The notes beneath the pieces are model-generated. The model was not told the origin of the DNA, did no database searches, and was given only the letters and a program-made list of their open reading frames with translations. Below are positions 47,598-57,662 of a DNA stretch of 64,000 nucleotides, piece after piece. The translations under genes were made by a program, and so were the position numbers. Source of the stretch: Dyella sp. M7H15-1 (lineage in GTDB: Bacteria; Pseudomonadota; Gammaproteobacteria; Xanthomonadales; Rhodanobacteraceae); assembly GCF_004114615.1 (NCBI RefSeq), contig NZ_CP035300.1, positions 1-64,000 on the forward strand, in the 5' to 3' direction. Within the stretch, counting starts at the first letter, position 1; each line of letters starts with the position of its first letter.

Positions 47598-48083
47598 CTA
47601 TCGGATCGGAAGAAAGATATCCACGATGGCCTCGTGTTCCGGCACGTCTGGAAAGAAGCACACGCGTTGCAGGTAGACTGGGAAATTGCGTGATTCCTCG
47701 CCGCTTTGCGGCAACCATTCCGAATAGAGGTACGCCACGGATTGACCCAGCGTGTCATCCGAACCTACGTGCCGCAATACTGCGCAGCGACCAGCGGGAA
47801 TGGTTTTGCTGACGATCCCGAATGAATTGTCCTCGATGGCTTGGTCTATGGCCACGCACAGATCGAAGCGATAGCTTGATGGTGCTACCTCGCACGGGTC
47901 GTCATAGAGGATGTTGAACGTCGCATGCCGGCCGTGCGGAAGATGACGTTGCTTGCGCCATTCGATGAATTGGCGGATGGAGTCACCTAAAAGGTTCGGG
48001 TCGCCGCGATGTTCGAACACGGCGATGGGGATTTCTTCGACATCCACCAGTCTGATCTGGCGGGCTTGCAGTTTGCTTGGCAT
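47598..48083 (-). CDS. GyrI-like effector-binding domain protein
   Basis: 161 residues. The stretch VDVEEIPIAVFEHRGDPNLL and the end HVGSDDTLGQSVAYLYSEWL, FPVYLQRVCFF, IVDIFLPI match SbmC/GyrI-like domains, which bind small molecules and can be stand-alone (gyrase-inhibitor or drug-binding type). Ends before a strong terminator. A chromosomal gene surviving among insertion sequences. Confidence 0.8.
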   Translation of the reverse strand: MPSKLQARQIRLVDVEEIPIAVFEHRGDPNLLGDSIRQFIEWRKQRHLPHGRHATFNILYDDPCEVAPSSYRFDLCVAIDQAIEDNSFGIVSKTIPAGRCAVLRHVGSDDTLGQSVAYLYSEWLPQSGEESRNFPVYLQRVCFFPDVPEHEAIVDIFLPIR

Positions 48084-48171
48084 ATGCTAGTTCCTCAGCT
48101 CGGAAAAACGTTGGTGCGGAGGGAAGTGCGCATGAGTGATGAATCTGGGTGAGGGGCCTTTTCACACTTCC

Positions 48172-49551
48172 TCAGCCCAGTGGTCTGATTCGGAAGTTGC
48201 GTCCTTTGATCTTGCCGGCACGCAATCGCTCCATGGCCTTGTTTGCTAGTTCGCGACGGATGGCGACATAGGCGCGCGTGGTGAACACGTCGATCTTGCC
48301 AATGTCGCTGGCGTTGAGGCCAGCGTCTCCCGTCAGCGCCCCAAGGATGTCACTGGGGCGAAGCTTGTCCTGGCGGCCGGCATCGATCACCAGCGTTTTC
48401 ATCGGCGCGAGATTCAATGTCTTGCCGCGCGGCGGCGAAAACTTCAGTGGATGCCACGTCAGTGGCGTGCCTAGCACTTGTTCGATGTTGTCCGCCTTGG
48501 GCCGCTCGCGCGGCGTGCATAGCGACATTGCCAGACCGGATTGACCTGCGCGTCCGGTACGGCCGATGCGATGCGTATGCGTATCCGGATCGTGTGCCAT
48601 GTCGTAGCTGATGACCAACGGCAAGGCGTTGATGTCCAGTCCGCGGGCGGCTACATCGGTAGCGACCAGCACGGCGCAACTGCGATTGGCAAAGCGCACC
48701 AGCACCTCGTCGCGATCACGCTGTTCCATGTCGCCGTGCAAGGCCAGCGCGGAAAAGCCACGGCGATCCAGTTCCTCGGCAATCGCATCCACATCGCGGC
48801 GCATATTGCAGAACACCAGCGCATGCTGGCCACGTTCGCCGGTAAGCAGTTGCGCCAAGGCGTCCAACTTACGCGCCGATTCCACCTCGATGAATTGCTG
48901 CTCGATCGCGGGCTGGGTTTCTTGTGGTGCTTCCACCGTCACCTCGACCGGATCGCGTTGCAGGCGTCGGCTGGCGTTGCGGATTTCTTCCGGATAGGTG
49001 GCGGAGAACAGCAGCGTCTGATGATGTTTAGCAATGCGTTTGACAATATCGTCGATGGCCTCGCTGAAGCCCATGTCCAGCATACGATCGGCCTCATCTA
49101 GCACCAGCACCTTGATGCCGCCGCCATGCAGGCTGCCGCGCTTGAGGTGCTCCTGCACGCGACCTGGCGTGCCGACCACAATGTGCGGATCATGCGCCAG
49201 CGACGCCAATTGCGGCCCCAGCGGCATGCCTCCGCACAGGGTGAGCAGTTTCACGTTGGGAATGTTCGCAGCGAGTTTGCGGATCGCCTTGCTAACTTGG
49301 TCGGCCAGCTCGCGGGTAGGGCACAGCACCAGCGCTTGCAGGCGGATCATTTCCACACTCAACGATTGCAGCAGGCTCAGGCCGAAGGCCGCGGTCTTAC
49401 CGCTGCCGGTTTGTGCCTGGGCAATCACGTCGCGGCCTTCCAGCATAGCTGGCAGGCTTTGCGCCTGGATCGGCGTCATACGGTTGTAGCCAAGCGTGTC
49501 GACGCTGGCCAGCAAGGCGGCTTTGAGGGGCAGGGTATGAAAGGAAGTCAT
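48172..49551 (-). CDS. dbpA: ATP-dependent RNA helicase DbpA
   Basis: 459 residues from the ATG at 49549-49551. All DEAD-box motifs are in order: MTPIQAQSLPAMLEGRDVIA, AQTGSGKT, PTRELADQ, GTPGR, DEAD, SAT, ARGLDI, HRIGRTGRAGQSG. A C-terminal DbpA RNA-binding domain follows (LRPSDILGALTGDAGLNASD, IGKIDVFTTRAYVAI) that targets hairpin 92 of 23S rRNA. It acts in 50S assembly. An IS21 end lies about 30 bases before its start, so its native promoter is probably displaced. Confidence 0.92.
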   Translation of the reverse strand: MTSFHTLPLKAALLASVDTLGYNRMTPIQAQSLPAMLEGRDVIAQAQTGSGKTAAFGLSLLQSLSVEMIRLQALVLCPTRELADQVSKAIRKLAANIPNVKLLTLCGGMPLGPQLASLAHDPHIVVGTPGRVQEHLKRGSLHGGGIKVLVLDEADRMLDMGFSEAIDDIVKRIAKHHQTLLFSATYPEEIRNASRRLQRDPVEVTVEAPQETQPAIEQQFIEVESARKLDALAQLLTGERGQHALVFCNMRRDVDAIAEELDRRGFSALALHGDMEQRDRDEVLVRFANRSCAVLVATDVAARGLDINALPLVISYDMAHDPDTHTHRIGRTGRAGQSGLAMSLCTPRERPKADNIEQVLGTPLTWHPLKFSPPRGKTLNLAPMKTLVIDAGRQDKLRPSDILGALTGDAGLNASDIGKIDVFTTRAYVAIRRELANKAMERLRAGKIKGRNFRIRPLG

Positions 49552-49576
49552 CCCACATAATTGCGTATTTCGGCCC

Positions 49577-51003
49577 ATCGTGACCACCCATTTCGGCAAG
49601 GCGTGACCGATCATTTCGGTAAACCGTGACCGTCCGTTTCGGTTGATCGTGACCGATTTTTGAGGGTCACCGAAATGAGCGGTCACGGCTTACCGAAACG
49701 CGCCCCTCGTTGTGCATAACTTCAACGCAACGGCATCCTCCACAGTTTTTTGGAGTGGCGATGCCGACCCCGCGAGTAGCTATGCGCAAGATCAAAGAAT
49801 GTCTTCGACTGAAGCTGGAGTGCGACCTGTCGCACGAACGCCTCGCCTTGGCCTTGGGCCTGTCCAAGGGCGTGGTCAGCAAATACGTGACACGTGCGGT
49901 GGCCGATCGACTACGCCGGCCCCACCTTGGGCGTCGTCAACCCCGACACCGGCGAGCTGCGGCGTGCGCACATCTTCGTGGCCGTGCTGGGTGCGTCCAG
50001 TTTCACCTATGCCTGCGCCACACCGGGCGAAACGCAGATCGACTGGCTGCGCGGCTTGACGCAGGCGTTGGCATTTTTTGGTGGCGTGCCGGCGCTGGTG
50101 GTACCTGACAATCCGCGCGCGCTGATCACCCAGCCGGATCGCTACGAGCCCGCGCTCAACCGTGCCACGCAGGCGTGTGCAGAGCATTACGGCATGGCGA
50201 TCCTGCCGGCCCGCCCACGACGCCCGCAGGACAAGGCCAAGGTCGAGGTCGGCGTGCAGGTGGTCGAGCGCTGGATCCTCGCGCGCTTGCGCCATCCGTG
50301 CTTTTTTACCTTCAGCGCGCTCAATCACGCCATCGCCGACCTGCTGACGGACTTGAATGCACGGCCGTTCAAGAAGCTCGACGGCTCGCGCCGTTCGTGG
50401 TTCGAGACGATCGACCGTCCCGCCCTGATGCCCTTGCCGGCGCAACCCTTATGAGCTGGCGCGCTTCAAGCCGTGCAAGGTCAACATCGATTACCACATC
50501 GAGGTCGATGGCCATTACTACAGCGTGCCGCATAGCCTGGTACGCAAGACCGTCGAGGCGCGCATCACCGACACCACCGTCGAGATCCTGCATGCCGGCC
50601 AACGCATCGCCAGCCACGTCCGTTCCCCGGCGCGCGGACGCCACACCACGGTCGCCGACCACATGCCGGCCGCCCATCGTGCCCATCGGAAATGGACACC
50701 CGGACGCTTCCTGCGCTGGGCCGCCGACATCGGTGTGGCGACCCGTCAACGGGTCGAACACCTGCTGACCGAACGGCCGCATCCGGAGATGGGCCATCGC
50801 AGTTGCCTGGGACTGCTGGCGCTCGCGCGCCAGTACGGCCACACCCGCCTGGAAGCCGCCTGCACACGGACGTGGGCGATCGGTTCGCGCACACGCAAAT
50901 CCGTGCAGTCGATCCTGCCCAACCACCTCGATCAGCAACCCTTGCCCAGCGCTATCACCCAGACCGCCTGGGTCACGCCGGACCACGCCAACTTGCGTGG
51001 CCC
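49577..51003 (+). mobile_element. IS21-family element 1, remnant
   Basis: Left end with three direct repeats of about 23 bases (CGTGACC ... TTTCGG) at 49578-49650 and an inverted copy near 49665-49705, as in IS21 multiple-terminal-repeat ends. It carries only a damaged istA and is cut off by IS21 element 2; istB and the right end are gone. Confidence 0.7.
49761..51003 (+). pseudogene. istA: istA, internally deleted and frameshifted
   Basis: The start (MRKIKECLRLKLECDLSHER, LALALGLSKGVVSKYV) is the IstA helix-turn-helix. It then jumps near 49890 straight to the catalytic part ([44 protein letters not shown]), so about 100 residues are missing. A frameshift near 50450 separates ALMPLPAQP from the C-terminal ELARFKPCKVNIDYHIEVDG. 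The C-terminus is interrupted near HANLRGPAY by the next IS21. Non-functional. Confidence 0.85.
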
Positions 51004-51058
51004 TGCGTATTCCGAGGTGAATCGGCCACCCTGGCGGGCTGAGCACGGGGTGGTTGGA

Positions 51059-51820
51059 TTATGGGATGGCGGCGGAGATCGAGGCTACAGCTGGGTCGGT
51101 CCGTTTACGCATGGAGTCGCCGCTGAGGGCGACGCGGTAGCTGTTGTGGACGAGGCGGTCGAGAATGGCGTCGGCGAGGGTCGGATCACCCAGATACATG
51201 TGCCATTGCTCGACGGGTAACTGACTGGTGATCAACGTCGATTTCCTGTCGTAGCGGTCATCGAGAATCTCCAGCAAGTCACGGCGGTTGGCATCGGCGA
51301 GCGGTGTCAATGCGAAGTCATCAAGGACGATCAAGTCGACCTTGGCGAGCGCTCGGAAGTAAGTGCTTTTGCGTGATTCGATGCTGGCCTTGGTCAGCTC
51401 TTCGATCAGGCGTGGGACGCGGAAGTAGCGCACGGCGTAATCGGCACGACACGCCGCCTGCGCGAGTGCGCAACCCAGATAACTTTTACCCACGCCGGTG
51501 GGACCGGTGATGAGTACGTTGAGGTGCTCCTTGAGCCAGGCCAGCGTGGTGAGCTTGGCGAGCAAGCGACGATCGATGCCGCGTGAGGTACGTATATCCA
51601 GATCCTCCAGGCTGGCGTTTTGGCCAAGCTTGGCCCAACGCAGACGTTGATGTAGTCGTTGCGTGTCGCGGTCGGCGACTTCGTGCTGGACGAGCAAAGC
51701 CAATCGATCTTCGAAGGGCAAGCCATCGGCGTGGGTCGAAGCCAGCGGGTGAGTCAGCGCCGCCGCCATGCTGCGCAAGCGTAGTGCCTGCAATTGTTCG
51801 ATCAAGGGATTGAGCAACAT
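51059..51820 (-). CDS. istB: IS21 helper ATPase IstB
   Basis: 253 residues from the ATG at 51818-51820 (GGAGA upstream). AAA+ motifs: Walker A GPTGVGKSYLGCAL, Walker B VDLIVLDDFAL; the DnaC/IstB family pattern continues (LLEILDDRYDRKSTLITSQL, PVEQWH). It chooses and loads targets for IstA. Looks intact. Confidence 0.9.
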   Translation of the reverse strand: MLLNPLIEQLQALRLRSMAAALTHPLASTHADGLPFEDRLALLVQHEVADRDTQRLHQRLRWAKLGQNASLEDLDIRTSRGIDRRLLAKLTTLAWLKEHLNVLITGPTGVGKSYLGCALAQAACRADYAVRYFRVPRLIEELTKASIESRKSTYFRALAKVDLIVLDDFALTPLADANRRDLLEILDDRYDRKSTLITSQLPVEQWHMYLGDPTLADAILDRLVHNSYRVALSGDSMRKRTDPAVASISAAIP

Positions 51821-51833
51821 CGTGAGGTCTCCG

Positions 51834-53361
51834 TCAGTGGTAGTAAGAAGGCCTGCGCACGTTGGCATGTTCGGGCAAGTCCAGCGTCAATTCGGTTTGC
51901 GGCAAGGCGTGCTTGATCAGTGCGCGAATGGCGCGATAGCTGGTGCTGTTGTGTGCGAGTGCCTGTTTGTAAGCGGCTTCCAGTTGCAGCGGCGAGAAGT
52001 CATGGGCCAAGCGCAAAATGCCCAGACAGGCGCGCAAGGCATACTCGGGGTGTTTGCGCATGTGCATCTGGCTTTTCAGGACGCCGACGGTGTTCGGCCC
52101 GATCGTCTCGGCGCGCACCAACAACGGGCTGAGCGTCAGTTCGGCGACGGCTGCATGACCTGCCGTGCGGTGCGCGGGGCAGGTTGTAAACCCGCCGCGC
52201 ATGTCGGAGCGCGGATGGGTCGCCACACGCGCACCGCGCAGATAAACCTCCACGCTGGATACGCACAGTCGCACGTCAACGGTGCGGCCGGTGAGCGCAT
52301 GCGGCGCCGAGTAACGATGACGATCCACTTCGACGTGGTAGTCCAGATGCACCTTGGCTTTCTTCCACTCGGCGTATTCGTAACGTGTGCCGGGCAGCGG
52401 TTTCAAGGCAGGCTTTTCCACTGCATCGAATACGCCATGACGGCTGCCTTCGCGCTTCTGGAAAGGTTGACGATTGAGCTCCTCCAGCAGCGGCCGGATC
52501 GCGGCATTGCCCTCGTTGAGCGAGAAGAACGTCTGCTCGCGCAAGGGCGCAAGAAGGCGTCGTTCGACCACCAGAATGCTGGACTCGGCGACGGCCTTGT
52601 CACGGGGTTTTCTGACGCGAGCGGGCAAGATCGTGGTGGCGTAGTGCTCAGCCCAATCCTGATACGAGGGATTGATATCCGGATCGTAGCGATGAGCTTT
52701 GAGTACACTGGACTTGAGATTGTCCGGCACGATGGCAGCCGGCACGCCACCGAAGAATTCCAGCGCACGCACATGCGAGGCCAGCCAATCGGGTGCTGTT
52801 TGTGTCCACGTCGCTTCGACGTAGAGGTAGCTTGAATGCTCCAGCGCCGCGACGAAGATTTGCGCTTGTCGTAACTCGCCCGTGCGACGGTCGACGATGC
52901 CCATCGTCTGCCCGGCATAGTCGACAAACAGCTTGTCGCCAGGCATGTGGGTTTGACGCAGTACCACTTCGCGCGTGCCGGCCCACTCACGATACAGATC
53001 GGCAAAACGGCTGTACTGATAGCCAGCCGTCCGGATGCAACGTTTTGTACTCCTGCCACAGCAGCATCAAGGTCACGCCCTTGCGCGACAATTCACGATG
53101 CGCCACCGGCCAGTCCGGTCGTGGCGCCGGGGTCGTTTCACGTGTCGGGGACGGTGGATACAAGCGATGCGTCAGCGCTTCCTCGTCGACCTCCTCAGGC
53201 AGCGGCCAGCTCACGCCGGCGGCGATGGCGCGTCGCTGGAGGTCACTGACCGTGCTGCAGGCGATGCCCACGCTGCTGGCGATCTGTCGGGCGGACAGAC
53301 TGGCGGCGGTAAGCCGCAGAACCTCTCGGATCTTGCGCATGGACAACCTCTCTTTGGGCAT
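51834..53361 (-). pseudogene. istA: istA with 4-bp tandem duplication
   Basis: The N-terminal half (from MPKERLSMRKIREVLRLTAA) and C-terminal half (LRQTHMPGDKLFVDYAGQTM; IVPDNLKSSVLKA; KPRDKAVAESSILV, DDE-type) are in different frames. On the coding strand GACGGCTGGCTATCAG holds GGCT twice; removing one copy restores DGYQYSRFADLYREW. The transposase is inactive unless frameshifting occurs here. Confidence 0.85.
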
Positions 53362-53716
53362 CGCTCGGCTCGCTTGGGTTAAAGCGGCGAGGGTGCCCGA
53401 TGGGTGGTCCGTGCAGGGCCTCAACCGGGTGGCCGATTCCTCTCGGAATGGGTGGCCGATTTGCGTCGGAATAGGTGGCCGATTTGGCTCGGAATCAGTG
53501 GCCGATTAACGTCGGAATACGCACTGCTGCACCCGGTGATGCTGTTAGCCTCATCATACGCGTAGGTGATGTGCTGGGTGTTGTCGGGGTAGCTGACCGT
53601 CAGCAGGCGATTCAGGGCGTCATAGGTCATGGCAGCGGTGATGCCCTTGGCATCCGTGCTCGTCAGCACGTTGCCTGTCGCATCGAAGGTCTGGCTGGTG
53701 GTGCCAGTGTCAGGGC

Positions 53717-54343
53717 TAACTCAGAATGAGGTAAGCCCCCGGCTTTGCCGGGGGACTCACCAAGGTTTGACCTATACGGCGGTCGTAGTGAACCTGAAAT
53801 CTCGACCAAGAGACGAGGTTCACGATGAAAGAGTATCAAAGCTTGAGTCATGCCCGTTGGGACTGTAAGTACCACGTGGTGTTCATTCCCAAGCGGAGAA
53901 AGAAGCAGGTGTTTGGAGAGTTACGCAAGCACTTGGGCGAGGTCTTCCACGAGTTGGCTTCGCACAAGGAATCGCAGATTGTGGAAGGCCACCTGATGAG
54001 CGACCACATTCACATGTGCATCAGCATTCCGCCGAAGTATGCAGTGTCGAACGTGGTGGGTTACCTCAAGGGTAAGAGTGCCATCACCATTGCGCGCAAG
54101 TTCGGAGGACGGAATCGAAACTTCACTGGGGAGTCGTTTTGGGCACGAGGCTATTTCGTCTCGACGGTGGGCTTGGACGAAGCGATGGTGAGGGCATACA
54201 TCCGAAACCAAGAGCAAGAGGATGAACGTTACGAACAGATGAAGCTGGGCGTGTAGCCCGCCGCCTTCAGGCGGCTCACGCTGTTATCGCCCCTTTGAGG
54301 GGCTCACCCAATAAAGCCCCCGGCTTTGCCGGGGGATACTTAC
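53717..54343 (+). mobile_element. IS200/IS605-type element, copy 2, complete
   Basis: About 627 bases, from TAACTCAGAATGAG with left hairpin to the right hairpin and GGGGGATACTTAC. Inserted in the RHS gene in the opposite orientation. Single tnpA gene, no tnpB. Serves as the reference for the broken copy 1. Confidence 0.85.
53825..54256 (+). CDS. tnpA: IS200-family transposase TnpA, copy 2
   Basis: 143 residues, identical to copy 1 except His at residue 17. HUH motif DHIHM and Tyr in AYIRNQE intact. Likely the functional copy. Confidence 0.93.
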   Translation: MKEYQSLSHARWDCKYHVVFIPKRRKKQVFGELRKHLGEVFHELASHKESQIVEGHLMSDHIHMCISIPPKYAVSNVVGYLKGKSAITIARKFGGRNRNFTGESFWARGYFVSTVGLDEAMVRAYIRNQEQEDERYEQMKLGV

Positions 54344-56641
54344 TTGGCCAGTCGCATCGCTCAGACCATCGTAGCTGTAGGTGGTGTTGAGGCCGCTGGG
54401 ATCGGTGACTTGGGTGAGGCGATCCAAGCTGTCGTAGTGATACGCCGTCGTGGTGTTCTGGGTGGTGGTATCGCTGCCGTTGTAGTTGTCGATTGTCTGC
54501 ACCAGGCGGTTGAGGGCGTCGTAGCCTTGCTGGCGCTGGATACCTAAACCGTCACTGTTTTGCACCAGGTTGCCGTTGGCGTCGTAGCTGGTGCCGGCGC
54601 TTGCATCGAAGATGGTGTGGTGGAGGCCATCCATCACCGTGGTGAGCTGGCCCAAGGTGTTGAAGCTGCGGGTGAGGCTTTTGTGCAAGGTGCCAGTGGC
54701 GTCATGGACCTGTTCGGCGGTTTGGTTGCCGGCGGCGTCCAGGGTGTATTGGATGGTGTTGCCGAGCGCATCGGTGATTTTGGTGAGGCGATGTGCGGTG
54801 TCGTAGCCGTAAGTGGTGGTGACGCCATCCGGATCGGTGACGGTTTGTACGGCACCGTAGGGCATGTAAGTGAAGCTAGTCGTCGCGCCGCCGACCGTGC
54901 GCGAGGCGAGCCAGCCGCGCGGGGTGTAGGTCATATCGGTGTTGACGCCGTTGGCGTCGGTGATGCGCGTGATGCGGCCGTCGGCATCGTAGGAAGCGAG
55001 GGTGGTGACGTGGCCCAGGGCATCGGTGACGGTGTGCAGATCGCCGGCTTGGTAGCAGGCCGCGCCCGGCGTGCCGCAGTTCGTCGCGCTACCGGTCATG
55101 TAGTAGCGGTAGGTGGTGGTTTGGGTGAGATCGGTGCGCGGACCGGTGGCGGTCAGTAGCAAGCCGACCAACGGACACTGCACGGTGTCGACGGCGGTGC
55201 AGTAGGTGTAGGTGCTGCGGCGCACGCCAGCGGGGACGGTGCCCGTCGTACTACAGCTATAACCTGATGCCGCACTGTTAGTCGGATCGATGTCGCAGCG
55301 AGCCAGGGTTTGGCCGGTGGTGTGGTAGACCCATTGGGTGGAGCTGATGACGGTGCCGCTGGCGTTGGCCACGGAGCGAGTCAGCGGCAACCTCAAGGCA
55401 TCGTTCCAAAGAAGGGTGGTGGTGCGCTGGGTGCTTGCTCCTTGTGCATCAACTCGCTGAGACAGCAGGTTGGCGTTGTCGTAACTAAACGCCGTAATAT
55501 TGCCTAGACCGTCAGTGGCCGTTGCAACTCTGCCGTTGCTACCAAACGTATAAGTCATAGGCAAACGTAAGCGTGCGTCCTCGTGCATCCTGCACGCTGG
55601 CGATTTGACCCGCACTATTACGCGTCACTGTTTGCGTAAAGCCGTTTCGATCTGCCATCGACAGTAAATTTCCGGATGCATCGTAGGTCTCGGTTTCACC
55701 TTTCTCATTCAAATAAGTGAAACCAATAAAATTGCCATTGCTGTCCTGCGTGGATGTGAGCGAGCCGTCAACATCTGCGTCCAACGTCCACACACCATTC
55801 GCGTAGTCCGCGATATAGGTTTTGCCGTCGGGTCGTGTCACGTAGGCTGAGACAAAGGTTGTGCCAGGCATGCTGTATGCCCGCACGGTTCGTAAATAGT
55901 TCAGCGATCTATGGGTGCCGAGCACCATTTCAGTTTGTGATGTAGAGCCGCTATTCCCTGTGCTGTTATAGGTCCACGTCAACTCCAAGGGGAATGGACC
56001 GCTTCCTTGGTATTCCGTTTTAGTCTCGTAGACATTCCCGCTGCCGACGTCAATAGGGTCGCCACACGAGCAATCCGACTTTCCACGTGACTTTTGAATG
56101 TCAGTGCCCGTCGGAGAAGGACAAGAGATCCCAGGATAACGGTAGGCAGGTGCTGGCGGCGAAGTACAGGAAGACCATTGCTCGGTGATATTGTCCAGGG
56201 TGTAGGACGGTGGGTTTGATATCTCACCGGAACTACACAATCGGTGCTCGGAATAAGGTTCCCAAAAATCCCCATCAGAGTAGTCCGCGGCATGCCTCAT
56301 TCGCGCATTCCCCAGAAAAACGGGAAAAATGGGGTGTGTTCCGCATGCGCTTTGCTGCGCATACCAAGGCCAGCCTGCCTCAAGCGCTGCTACTGCAGAA
56401 GGATAACGCTGGGTCGACGGATCTTGATTGTAATTGGTGCTGGCGAAATAGTTGATGGGAGCGTGATCCGCACGCGCGTTTAGCGCCACACCCAACAGGC
56501 ATAGCAGCAAACAAACCATCGCATAACGGCTCACTATCGACCAAAGCGTTGGCCGCCTTGTCGTTTTACTAAAAACGGTGGGTCTATTCTTACAAAGAGT
56601 ATGCCAACCTAGATCGAGCACGCACTCAACGTGACATACAA

Positions 56642-57054
56642 AATCGAAACTAGCCGATGGCCTGGCCCGGCGCATCGGGCGTGGCCGAGTAGGAACACCC
56701 TGGAAAAGCACTCGGCCCATCCATCTGGTATTGCGCCCACCATTTGGCGAGTGCCACCGATATCGTAGGGGACGTGCCATCGTTATGGTACGCATAGTTG
56801 TCATGAAAGGGTGGCCCGCAAAACGTCATGCTCGCCGTCATGGGGGTGGCGAGCGATGGCGTACGAAAAGAGGTAAAGGGTTCAACTCCGAAAAAAGATG
56901 TGCGTAATCGGATGGCCTTAAGGGTATCGGCATGCGACAGCACGGACTTTAAGTAGGTGGGGCGTATCGGATGATCAAAAATTGATCGGTTCTTGATGGC
57001 ATTCGGTTTCAGTGAATGCACCCCTCCCCTGCTGACGCTGGGGAGGGGTGTCAC
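56642..57054 (-). CDS. Hypothetical protein upstream of RHS gene
   Basis: 134 residues possible from 57054; the real start may be internal. The C-terminal half (TFCGPPFHDNYAYHNDGTSP, ALAKWWAQYQMDGPSAFPGC) is Tyr/Trp/Pro-rich and looks coding. It may be a fragment of a gene broken by the same rearrangements. No family recognised. Confidence 0.35.
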
Positions 57055-57069
57055 AAGGTCTGATCAACA

Positions 57070-57429
57070 TCAGTGTTGCGCGGATTCCTCCTCGGCTGCC
57101 GGCTTGGCTTTCTTGGCGTGCTTGGGTTTGGCTGGTGCCTCGCCCTCAGCCTTGGTGGTGTTTTCGCCGCTGAGCAGGATGGCGTCGTGGTTCTTCTGTA
57201 GCGTGGCTTGGCCGATGCCCTTCACTTGGGCAAGGTCGTCGGCACTCTTGAACGGGCCGTGTTCCTCGCGGAAGGCCACGATGGCCTTGGCTTTGGCCAG
57301 GCCGACGCCATCCAGCGATTTGGCGATCGTTTCGGCGTCGGCCGTGTTGATGTTCACCGGCGTGGCGGCGAGGGCCGGCAAGGCAAACGCGAACGCCAGT
57401 GCGGCGATGACAACGATTTTCTTGAACAT
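57070..57429 (-). CDS. ComEA-like helix-hairpin-helix protein
   Basis: 119 residues: signal peptide (FKKIVVIAALAFAFALPALA), then a helix-hairpin-helix pair (VNINTADAETIAKSLDGVGL, AKAKAIVAFREEHGPFKSAD, DLAQVKGIG), and a Lys/Ala/Pro-rich tail. ComEA-type proteins bind incoming DNA in the periplasm during transformation; here the isolated gene has the DNA-binding domain and export signal only. Confidence 0.85.
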   Translation of the reverse strand: MFKKIVVIAALAFAFALPALAATPVNINTADAETIAKSLDGVGLAKAKAIVAFREEHGPFKSADDLAQVKGIGQATLQKNHDAILLSGENTTKAEGEAPAKPKHAKKAKPAAEEESAQH

Positions 57430-57662
57430 GTTTGATGTCTCCCTTGATCGAAAAGTTGCGGCCTTTTCCGTGCCGCCATGTCACTTTGCGCCATTGCGAG
57501 TGCGCCTTCCCAGTCGGTGAAGCACGTGCATACGTGCTTGCCTGAAGCGAGTTTTGTTGTCAGCGCTTGCATGCGGGCGCTGTGCGCACGTTGCCGTCCT
57601 TCACCTATTGAGGTGAAACAGGGTTGCTAGAATCGCTTTTTCACTTCCGCCATGGAGTCCGT

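Larger units (their letters stand above)
51004..53523 (-). mobile_element. IS21-family element 2
   Basis: Both ends start TGCGTATTCCGA (left 51004-51015, right 53512-53523 inverted), followed by AATCGGCCACC-type repeats; several GGTGGCCGATT...TCGGAAT units lie at 53420-53519. Length about 2.5 kb, genes istA and istB on the minus strand. It joins the istA remnant of element 1 to the RHS gene. I see no obvious target duplication. Confidence 0.8.
53524..56522 (-). pseudogene. YD-repeat (RHS) protein gene, disrupted
   Basis: Reads leftward from MVCLLLCLLGVALNARADHA (signal peptide) through an N-terminal domain with CSCGDPIDVGSGNVYETKTE, then many YD repeats (YDASGNLLSMADRNGFTQTV; VTTTYGYDTAHRLTKITDAL; FSYDNANLLSQRVDAQ). 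A one-base frameshift lies near 55560 (TFAY to TYTFGSNGRV). IS200 copy 2 sits at 53717-54343, and IS21 element 2 cuts it at 53523 after SITGCSSAY, so the toxin-bearing C-terminus is lost. Intact RHS proteins are large secreted toxins or adhesins. Confidence 0.85.
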
